64,000 nucleotides of DNA from NCBI GenBank assembly GCA_965247475.1, contig OZ252016.1, positions 496,001 through 560,000 on the forward strand, in the 5' to 3' direction. The notes beneath the pieces are model-generated. The model did no database searches, had not been told where the DNA came from, and saw only the letters and a program-made list of their open reading frames with translations. Below, one piece after another: positions 57,959 through 64,000 of the stretch (within the stretch, counting starts at the first letter, position 1; the number at the start of each line of letters is the position of its first letter). The DNA comes from G965247475 sp965247475. GTDB lineage: Bacteria > Chloroflexota > UBA11872. A program made the translations under genes and the position numbers.

Positions 57959-59152
57959 TCAAATGGTAGGCGACGGCTTGGGCGCGCGTTCGTCCGCCGG
58001 CGCGGCCCGCGCAACGCGGATACGCGCACTCAGCAGCAGGGAAACGACCGCCAGGATCGAGCCGATGATGAATGGCACTTGATGACCATAGGCCGCCCAG
58101 AGCACCCCGCCCGTCACCGGGACTATCACCGCCGCCACGTGGTTGAACGTCTGACCGGCGACCACGCTCGGCCGCAGATCGGATGGCATGACCAGGATCT
58201 TGCGCAGATAGGTGGTGATGCCGACCTCGGCGCTGAAGAACAGGTTGTCGAGGATGTACAGGGCAAACAGCACGCCCACGATTGGGATCATGGCGTAGCC
58301 GAGAAAGATCAGGGCCAGCGCGCCGAACCCGATCATCAGAACCAGCCGTTCGCCGACCCTGTCGATCAGACGCCCGAATCCATACGCGGCCGCCATCGTC
58401 ACCGCCCCGTTCACGAGCCCCAGCAGCGCCACGGTCTGCACCGGGGTTCCGTACTCGCGCACCAGCAAGAAGATCGCGAACGTCATGAACACGTGCCGCC
58501 GCGCCCCGTCCAGAAACGCGAGCGCGTAGTAGAGGCCGTAGCGCCGCCGGAGCAAGATCCTCGGCTGAACGGCCGGACCCCGCAGCTTCCGGATTCTCGT
58601 GAGTATCAAGCCGCCGACGATGATGATCGCCCCCGACAGAATGAACAGCGGTCGCAATCCGGTCACGCCGGCCAGCAGTCCCACCAGCCCGATCCCGACA
58701 AGCTGCGCGACCGCCTGTACCGATCGAATCTGACCCAGCCGCCGTCCCTGAACGGACGGGTGGCTCAGCCGCAACGCCAGCGTGCTCGCCACCGGCATCC
58801 ACATGTGGAACCCCAAGCTCGCCAGCAGCGAGAACCCGATCAACGCCTCCATCGAGCTCAGGTGGAAGTAGTTCATCCAGCCCACGCCCAGCAGCAGCAG
58901 CGCGACCGCGCCCACCCGCGGCTCCGCCACCGTCATCACGATCGCCGCCAGCACGATCGTCAACAGGCCCGGGATCTCGCGAATCGATTCCAGCAGCCCG
59001 AGCTGCTCGGGTCGGATCTGCAGGTCCTGCGCCACGAAGTTCGCGAAGAGCGTCAGGTACACGCCAAAGCCGAGCCCGAACGCGAAGCTGGCCGCGACCA
59101 GCCACCCAAACGGCGTGAGCCGCGGCAGCGGCAGGAGTCGACCAGGGTTCAA
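57959..59152 (-). CDS. MFS transporter
   Basis: 397 residues, start TTG 59152 assumed. Twelve hydrophobic segments starting FGWLVAASFAFGLGFGVYLTLFANFV; conserved GRLIDRVGERLVL between helices 8 and 9 and LALRLSHPSVQGRRLGQIRSVQA after helix 4. Likely a sugar, drug or metabolite carrier; substrate unknown. Upstream of hisI with a 21-bp gap, so hisI may be read from its transcript. Confidence 0.75.
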   Translation of the reverse strand: MNPGRLLPLPRLTPFGWLVAASFAFGLGFGVYLTLFANFVAQDLQIRPEQLGLLESIREIPGLLTIVLAAIVMTVAEPRVGAVALLLLGVGWMNYFHLSSMEALIGFSLLASLGFHMWMPVASTLALRLSHPSVQGRRLGQIRSVQAVAQLVGIGLVGLLAGVTGLRPLFILSGAIIIVGGLILTRIRKLRGPAVQPRILLRRRYGLYYALAFLDGARRHVFMTFAIFLLVREYGTPVQTVALLGLVNGAVTMAAAYGFGRLIDRVGERLVLMIGFGALALIFLGYAMIPIVGVLFALYILDNLFFSAEVGITTYLRKILVMPSDLRPSVVAGQTFNHVAAVIVPVTGGVLWAAYGHQVPFIIGSILAVVSLLLSARIRVARAAPADERAPKPSPTI

Positions 59153-59197
59153 GTTCGGTGGGGTGCCCGGAGCGGTTCGCGCGCCATTCTATGGGCG

Positions 59198-59226
59198 GCG
59201 CGGCATGAACCTCGATAAGCTCTGGT
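59198..59226 (+). pseudogene. fragment duplicated from the yafQ-like gene
   Basis: Twenty-nine bases match 59694-59722 within the YafQ-like gene with one difference (GGCGCGGCATGAACCTCGAT versus GGCGCGGCAAGAACCTCGAT, then AAGCTCTGG). In the toxin this encodes RGKNLDKLW. It is the vestige of an earlier copy or of a recombination between modules. Confidence 0.55.
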
Positions 59227-59333
59227 CACTCCGGCGCACAGCCTGCCCCGTACTCGATACGGGACCGCAATCCAGGGTCCCCGGCGCCCACTGAACTTCG
59301 GCGCCGCGTGGAGCCGGACGCGGAAGCTCCAAA

Positions 59334-59353
59334 TGTATCCCATTCGTGATACA
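59334..59353. promoter_or_regulatory. palindromic operator before the DinJ/YafQ pair
   Basis: TGTATC (59334-59339), eight-base spacer, GATACA (59348-59353); 27 bp before the antitoxin ATG. Typical of autoregulation by a RelB/DinJ-type antitoxin. Confidence 0.5.
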
Positions 59354-59380
59354 CTCCCACTCCACGCAAAGGAGACGACG

Positions 59381-59638
59381 ATGGCCAAGACGGCGATGAT
59401 CCGTGCCCGCGTTGAACCGGAGTTGAAGTATCAAGCCGAAAAGGTCTTTTCGGAGCTTGGGCTGTCGCCAACCGAGGCGATCACGCTGTTCTATCGACAA
59501 GTGACCTTGCGCTACGGTTTGCCGTTTCCGGTGAGAGTTCCCAATGCCGAGACTGTCGAAGCGCTGCGGCAGGCCCGGACAAAGGAAGGCCTGACCGAAT
59601 ACGCCGACCTGGAGGACCTCAAGGCCCGCCGCGATTGA
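59381..59638 (+). CDS. RelB/DinJ-family antitoxin
   Basis: 85 residues from ATG 59381 behind AAAGGAGAC. Begins MAKTAMIRARVEPELKYQAE, the ribbon-helix-helix DNA-binding part, then ELGLSPTEAITLFYRQVTL and a C-terminal toxin-binding segment NAETVEALRQARTKEGLTEY. Pairs with the YafQ-type gene 3 bp downstream. The palindrome just upstream is its probable operator. Confidence 0.85.
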   Translation: MAKTAMIRARVEPELKYQAEKVFSELGLSPTEAITLFYRQVTLRYGLPFPVRVPNAETVEALRQARTKEGLTEYADLEDLKARRD

Positions 59639-59641
59639 TCC

Positions 59642-59908
59642 GTGCGCCTGCTTACGACGACGCGATTCGAAAGAGACCTCAAGCGCGCCAGAAGGCGCGG
59701 CAAGAACCTCGATAAGCTCTGGATCGTTGTGGAGCGGCTCTTGTCACAGCAGCCGCTCGACCCTCGTCATCGGCGGCATCGTCTGGCTGGCAACTGGTCG
59801 CAATACTGGGAATGCCACATCGAACCGGACTGGCTGTTGATCTGGAGTCAAGAGGACGATGCTCTCATCTTGGTGCGCAGCGGAACTCATACCGACTTGT
59901 TCGGCTGA
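59642..59908 (+). CDS. YafQ-family mRNA-interferase toxin
   Basis: 88 residues from GTG 59642. RelE-fold of the YafQ type with the key tail residues in place: RHRRHRLAGNWSQYWECHIE, PDWLLIW and the terminal RSGTHTDLFG, supplying catalytic His, Asp and the terminal His. Cuts ribosome-bound mRNA. Start lies 3 bp after the antitoxin stop. Unlike the toxin at 46700, the tail is complete, so this module could be active. Confidence 0.85.
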   Translation: MRLLTTTRFERDLKRARRRGKNLDKLWIVVERLLSQQPLDPRHRRHRLAGNWSQYWECHIEPDWLLIWSQEDDALILVRSGTHTDLFG

Positions 59909-60170
59909 GCAGCCGCTTGCGGGGAGGCCGTCGATGGGCGTTGTTTCAGGTCAACACAGTTCGCGCGACGGCCGCCGGTCCCCGTCCTCCTCCCCGCCTC
60001 TTCCCCCGCCGCCAGTCCTAGTCCTTAGGGCCTAGTCCGCAAGGCCGATCCGGCCATCGAGAATTACGCCGTTCGGGCGATGGCGCCGCGCTGGCCGTGA
60101 CCTACGGTTCGTCGTATTGACACCGCGCCGGAGCGCCCGCCATGTCCCGCTTCCCCAGGCAACCCCGATC

Positions 60171-61088
60171 ATGAACGACGCTGTCATCCAGACCAGCGCG
60201 CTGACCAAGCGCTACGGCCGCGTGCTCGCCGTCGATCGACTTTCGCTGCGCGTGCCCCGCGGCCATGTGTTCGGGCTGCTTGGCCCCAACGGCGCGGGCA
60301 AAACCACCTTCATGGGTATGTTGCTCGGGCTGGTGCGGCCCACCGCCGGCAGCTTCAGCCTGCTGGGCGCGGATACGTCCCACACCGGCGCCCTGCGCCG
60401 CACCGGCGCCATCGTCGAGACGCCCTCGTTCTACCCCTACCTCTCCGGACGCCGGAACCTCGTCTATTTCCAGGGAATCTCGGGGCAAGGGTCTTCCGGC
60501 CGGGAAGTGGACGCGCTGCTCGACCGGGTGGGCCTGGCGGACCGCGGCGGCGACGCCTTCAAGACCTACTCGCTCGGCATGAAACAGCGCCTGGGGCTGG
60601 CCTATGCCCTGCTCGGCGATCCTGAGCTGCTGCTGCTGGACGAGCCAACCAACGGCATGGACCCGGCGGGCATGGCAGAGGTCCGCGACTTGATCCGCGG
60701 CCTCGGATCCGAGGGCCGCACGGTGCTGCTGTCCAGCCACCTGCTCCACGAAGTCGAGCAGGTGTGCGACAGCGTCGCGATCCTTTCCAAAGGCAAGCTC
60801 GTCGTCCAGGGTGACGTCGCCGACCTGTTGCGCCCGCAGGAACAGGTCCGTCTGCGGACCACCGACGACGCCAAGGCTCTGGCCATCCTCACGGCCTCGG
60901 ATGCGGTCGAAGCCGCCAAGGCCGAGGACGGCGCGCTGGTGGTGACGATCTCACATGAGCGCTCGTCGGAACTGACCGCCCTGCTGAGCAAATCCGAGGT
61001 CTACGTCACGGAGATCGCGCCGCTCCAGGTCTCGCTGGAGCGGTACTTCCTCGACATCACCGGCGAGAACGGAGAACGGCCCGAATGA
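60171..61088 (+). CDS. ABC transporter ATP-binding protein (ABC-2 export)
   Basis: 305 residues from ATG 60171. Walker A GPNGAGKTTFMG, Q-loop AIVETPSFYPYLSGRRN, signature YSLGMKQRLGLAYALL, Walker B LLLLDEPTNGMD, H-loop LSSHLLHEVE. The C-terminal 80 residues (DVADLLRPQEQVRLRTTDD) match the accessory domain of bacitracin- and drug-type exporters (BcrA/CcmA-like). The permease gene overlaps its stop by 4 bp (ATGA). The 59909-60170 gap upstream holds no gene; CCTAGTCC is repeated at 60017 and 60031. Confidence 0.9.
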   Translation: MNDAVIQTSALTKRYGRVLAVDRLSLRVPRGHVFGLLGPNGAGKTTFMGMLLGLVRPTAGSFSLLGADTSHTGALRRTGAIVETPSFYPYLSGRRNLVYFQGISGQGSSGREVDALLDRVGLADRGGDAFKTYSLGMKQRLGLAYALLGDPELLLLDEPTNGMDPAGMAEVRDLIRGLGSEGRTVLLSSHLLHEVEQVCDSVAILSKGKLVVQGDVADLLRPQEQVRLRTTDDAKALAILTASDAVEAAKAEDGALVVTISHERSSELTALLSKSEVYVTEIAPLQVSLERYFLDITGENGERPE

Positions 61089-61966
61089 TCGCTCGAGTTC
61101 TGTCCCTTACCAGCTGGGAGTGGTACAAGCTCCGCCGTCGGCGCATGCCCTGGATTCTGTTGATCCTCAGCGTGCTCATGCTGCAGACAACGTTCTGGGT
61201 TGCCTACGCCTTGTTTCGCGCCGATGGTCAGGTGACGTTTGGAGAGGGCGGCGGCGCGGCTTCCGTCGGGGATGGGTTCCTCGAGGCCCTGGCCTTCCCG
61301 AATAGCGCGGTCGGCGGCCTCGTCTTCTCGCACGGATTCGTCGGCGTCCTCATCATGATCCTGGCCGCGTCGCTGACAGGCACCGAATACGGCTGGGGCA
61401 CCATGCGCACGGTGCTGACTAGAGGCACCGGGCGCTGGCCGTTCCTGGCTTCGAAACTCCTTCTCGTTGCCCTTTTGGGCGCCGCCGCCCTCGTCGTCGG
61501 GACCGCCACGATAGCCCTCAGCAGCCTGGCTGCCTCCCTGACCCTGGAAGGCGGCAGCTGGTTGGCCGCCTCCGCCGACTGGGCCGAGGTCGCCGGCACG
61601 TTCGGGAAGACCATCTACGGGCTGATCCCCTACGTCGCGCTGGCGGTGTTCCTCGCGGTCCTGACCTCGTCGTCCGGCTCCGCGATCGGGCTCTGCTTGG
61701 GCTACTACTTTGCCGAGGGAATCCTGGTCGGCCTCTTGGCCAACTTCGACTGGTTCGAGCGCGCCTCCGGCTTCATCCTCGGCCCGGCGGTCGTTGGATG
61801 GCTGGAAACCCCCGATGCGCTGTCGTTCTCGGCAGGCGCGGGCCTCGCCGGACAGCCGGACGCGCTCCAGGGTTTCCTCGTCATGCTGGGCTACACCGTC
61901 ATCCTGAGCGGCCTGGCCTTCTGGATCGTCCAGCGCCGCGACATCGCCGGCGCCAAAGGTGAGTAG
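61085..61966 (+). CDS. ABC-2 type permease, partner of the upstream ATPase
   Basis: 293 residues, about six TM helices: PWILLILSVLMLQTTFWVAY, VGVLIMILAASLTGTEYGWG, LLLVALLGAAALVVGTATIA, VALAVFLAVLTSSSGSAIGL and the final LVMLGYTVILSGLAFWIV. The pattern with extracellular loop FLEALAFPNSAVGGLVFSHG and GTMRTVLTRGTGRWPFLASK cytosolic segment fits the ABC-2 BcrB-like class. Start overlaps the ATPase stop (ATGA), so the two form one exporter. Confidence 0.85.
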   Translation: MIARVLSLTSWEWYKLRRRRMPWILLILSVLMLQTTFWVAYALFRADGQVTFGEGGGAASVGDGFLEALAFPNSAVGGLVFSHGFVGVLIMILAASLTGTEYGWGTMRTVLTRGTGRWPFLASKLLLVALLGAAALVVGTATIALSSLAASLTLEGGSWLAASADWAEVAGTFGKTIYGLIPYVALAVFLAVLTSSSGSAIGLCLGYYFAEGILVGLLANFDWFERASGFILGPAVVGWLETPDALSFSAGAGLAGQPDALQGFLVMLGYTVILSGLAFWIVQRRDIAGAKGE

Positions 61967-62022
61967 CTGGTCGCCGGCGGTCAACCTCCGGCACTTCGCC
62001 GCGTGTCCGCGCACGGCCACGG

Positions 62023-62238
62023 CTACCGCCGCATCCGCCCCTTGCCCTTGCACTTCGGGCAGACGCCGTCCAGCTCGTGCCACCCGCCCGGCTGCGATGG
62101 ATCGGGCCAGCGCTCGCTGGCATGTCCGCTCCCGTCGCAGCGAGTGCAGCTCGGTCCGGTCGGCGGCAGGATGCGCGGCACCACAACGACCGCGATCGCG
62201 ATCAACACGAGGAGAATGATCCAGACTTCGAACGGCAT
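62023..62238 (-). CDS. small membrane protein with DnaJ-type zinc knuckles
   Basis: 71 residues from ATG 62238. One TM helix VWIILLVLIAIAVVVVPRIL, then a soluble tail with SCTRCDGSGHASER and VCPKCKGKGRMRR, two CxxCxGxG-type motifs as in DnaJ zinc fingers, which likely bind one zinc ion. Too small for a J-domain protein; it could be a membrane-tethered chaperone adaptor. Divergent from dnaE with 124 bp between the start codons. Family not recognised. Confidence 0.65.
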   Translation of the reverse strand: MPFEVWIILLVLIAIAVVVVPRILPPTGPSCTRCDGSGHASERWPDPSQPGGWHELDGVCPKCKGKGRMRR

Positions 62239-62361
62239 GGCACCCCCACCCGCTCGCGCGGTTGCCCGAGTATAGGTTTGCCTCCGGCCCGCGAGCGGGG
62301 CGATTTGTACGGATAGTGTTCGGTCCCTAGAATCGCCCGCTGCGTTGCGGGGGGGGCATCG

Positions 62362-64000
62362 GTGGCTGGATTCGCACACCTACACGTCCACAGCGAATTC
62401 AGCCTGCTCGACGGATTCTGTCGAATCCCCGATCTCATTGCCCGCACGCGCGAGCTCGGCATGGATGCCGTCGCGCTCACCGACCACGGCGTCATGTTCG
62501 GCGCCGCCGACTTCTACCTGGAGGCGCGCCGCGCGGGCATACGCCCCATCGTCGGTTGTGAGGTCTACGTCGCGCCGCGCGGCCGGGCCGATCGCGACGC
62601 GGCCCGAGACCGGCGGTCCTACCACCTCACGCTGCTGGCGCGCGACGTTCGTGGGTATCGCAACCTCGTCAAGCTGACCTCCCGCGCGCATCTGGAGGGC
62701 TTCTACTACCGGCCGCGCGTCGATCGAGACCTGCTGCGGGAGCTCCATGAGGGGCTGATCTGCCTCTCGGGCTGCCCGTCCGGCGAGCTTGCCCGCGCGG
62801 CCAAGGACGGCGGCCCCGGTCACGCCGAGGCCGTCGCTCGCTGGCACGCCGATCTGTTCGGCGAGGGCAACTACTTCGTCGAGCTGCAGCGCCACGAACT
62901 GCCCGAAGAGGCCATGGTCAACGCCCGGCTCATCGAGCTCGCCGACGGTCTTGGCCTGCCGCTCGTCGCGACCAACGACGTCCACTACACCAAGCCCCAG
63001 CACCGCGACGCCCACGATGTGCTCCTGTGCATCCAGACCGGCAACGTGGTGGCCGACGCCGACCGGATGCGAATGGACGGCGAGTTCCACCTGCGATCGC
63101 CGGATGAGATGGAACGGCTGTTCGATGATCAGCCCGAGGCGCTCGCCAACTCCGTCCGCATCGCCGAGCGCTGCGAGGTGGACCTGCCGTTCGGTCGGAT
63201 CGCCATGCCGGGCGTGGAGCTGCCGGATGGCCGCACCCCGATCGAGCATTTGCGTGAGCTTGCCTCGACCGGGCTTGCCGAGCGGCTGGGCGGCCGCGTG
63301 CCCGATGCCTACCAGCGTCGCCTCGAACACGAGCTCGATGTCATCGACACCACCGAGTTCAGCGAGTACCTCCTGTTGGTCGGCGACATCCTCCAGTTCG
63401 CGCGCGACCGCGGCATGCTCGCCGCCCCGCGCGGATCGGTGAACGGCAGCCTCGTCGCCTTCGCCACCGGCATGTCCGATATCGACCCGATCACGCACGA
63501 CATCATGTTCGAGCGCTTCCTCACCGTCGGGCGCAAGGGCTCCATGCCGGATGTGGACATGGACTTCCCCAGCGACCGCCGCGACGAGGTCATCGAGTAC
63601 ATCGCCCAGAAGTACGGCGAGGACCACGTCGCGCAGATCGTCACCTTCGGCACCCTCGCGGCCCGCGCCGCGGTGCGCGATGTCGGCCGGGTGCTCGGAA
63701 TGCCGTACGCGGACGTCGATCGCGTGGCCAAGCTCATCCCGGTCAATCCGATCACGCCATTCGACATCGAGCGCTCGCTCGACACCGTGGACGAGCTGAT
63801 GCGCCTGTATACCGAGCGCGAGGACATCCACCAGCTTCTCGATACGGCGCGCCAGGTCGAGGGTGTCGCGCGGCACGCGTCCACGCACGCCGCCGGCATC
63901 GTGGTTTCGCGCGATCCGCTGGTCGAGCACGTGCCGCTGACGCGCTCGTCCGAAGGCCGGCCGGTGGCCCAATTCACATTCGGCACGCTGGAGCGCATCG
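62362..64000 (+). CDS. dnaE: DNA polymerase III subunit alpha (partial, 5' part)
   Basis: First 546 codons; the gene runs past the right edge. GTG 62362 follows a G8 run. PHP domain: HLHVHSEFSLLDG and ALTDHGVMFGAADFY with His ligands for the exonuclease-like metal site; IVGCEVYVAPRG. Then the palm with catalytic Asp pair in PDVDMDFPSDRRDEVI, plus APRGSVNGSLVAF where most DnaE have GRGSxAGS. The region TFGTLAARAAVRDVGRVLGM and GVARHASTHAAGIVVS also match DnaE. Replicative polymerase for the chromosome; oddities in the RGS loop may reflect lineage. Confidence 0.95.
   Translation, partial: MAGFAHLHVHSEFSLLDGFCRIPDLIARTRELGMDAVALTDHGVMFGAADFYLEARRAGIRPIVGCEVYVAPRGRADRDAARDRRSYHLTLLARDVRGYRNLVKLTSRAHLEGFYYRPRVDRDLLRELHEGLICLSGCPSGELARAAKDGGPGHAEAVARWHADLFGEGNYFVELQRHELPEEAMVNARLIELADGLGLPLVATNDVHYTKPQHRDAHDVLLCIQTGNVVADADRMRMDGEFHLRSPDEMERLFDDQPEALANSVRIAERCEVDLPFGRIAMPGVELPDGRTPIEHLRELASTGLAERLGGRVPDAYQRRLEHELDVIDTTEFSEYLLLVGDILQFARDRGMLAAPRGSVNGSLVAFATGMSDIDPITHDIMFERFLTVGRKGSMPDVDMDFPSDRRDEVIEYIAQKYGEDHVAQIVTFGTLAARAAVRDVGRVLGMPYADVDRVAKLIPVNPITPFDIERSLDTVDELMRLYTEREDIHQLLDTARQVEGVARHASTHAAGIVVSRDPLVEHVPLTRSSEGRPVAQFTFGTLERI

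Noticed and set aside
62380..63972. Long open frame (530 codons) on the minus strand opposite dnaE
   Set aside because: Its composition (Val/Asp/His-rich with no domain) is the antisense shadow of a high-GC gene; the plus strand encodes unmistakable DnaE motifs.

Overview
This is a high-GC (by eye about two thirds G+C) bacterial chromosome segment with no rRNA, tRNA or CRISPR array that I can see. The housekeeping genes (rsmI, metG, TatD, polyprenyl synthase, rpsF-ssb-rpsR, hisI, dnaE) are clearly bacterial. The long VEKVV/VEKIV-type linker in the VWA protein, the wealth of flavin, enolase-superfamily, PhyH and SMP-30 type catabolic genes, and the many interspersed intergenic hairpins suggest a Chloroflexota bacterium of the SAR202/Dehalococcoidia-like or sponge-symbiont kind. 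That placement is inference, not a database result.

Layout. 1-4.3 kb (minus strand): three tandem paralogous lipoprotein genes, the middle one broken by an 8-bp duplication, followed by a GH127-like gene and the start of another lipoprotein. 4.5-14.1 kb: sugar-acid and small-molecule catabolism (galactonate-dehydratase-like enolase, nitrilase-family hydrolase, 2-hydroxyacid dehydrogenase, DapA-like and HpaI-like lyases) and a 1.25-kb segmental duplication carrying a PhyH dioxygenase plus a DCC-family gene. 14.2-15.4 kb: an IS5-like element that landed inside an intergenic repeat. 15.5-24.8 kb: nucleotidyltransferase, MFS exporter, aldo/keto reductase, and a minus-strand cluster of LLM flavin oxidoreductase, SDR, P450, two cupins and SDR. 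25-33 kb: methylmalonate-semialdehyde dehydrogenase, O-methyltransferase, HpaI-type aldolase, second 2-hydroxyacid dehydrogenase, SMP-30 lactonase and an aldehyde:ferredoxin oxidoreductase fused to a MoaD/ThiS-like domain. 33-48 kb: L,D-transpeptidase, a five-bladed-propeller glycosidase, an ECF sigma factor with a coupled anti-sigma/VWA membrane protein, an unknown overlapping gene pair, an ABC-2 exporter, a type-5 uracil-DNA glycosylase, a secreted trypsin-like protease with a duplicated N-terminal module, a toxin-antitoxin pair with a perfect operator palindrome, and a lower-GC pair of unknown genes.

48-64 kb is mostly core: rsmI, metG (with an altered KMSKS loop), tatD and polyprenyl diphosphate synthase lie close together or overlapping; then an amidohydrolase, an alpha/beta hydrolase, the rpsF-ssb-rpsR-parvulin operon with a strong leader hairpin, hisI, an MFS carrier, a DinJ/YafQ module, an ABC exporter, a small membrane zinc-knuckle protein and the 5' part of dnaE, which runs off the window.

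The catabolic genes look like parts of a sugar-acid/lactone degradation repertoire: lactone opening (SMP-30), dehydration (enolase superfamily), retro-aldol cleavage (HpaI/DapA types), hydroxyacid and aldehyde oxidation (2-hydroxyacid dehydrogenases, MMSDH, AOR). At least five families of short intergenic repeats decorate the gaps between genes, and several genes show recent decay (frameshifts, truncated duplicates, IS remnants).
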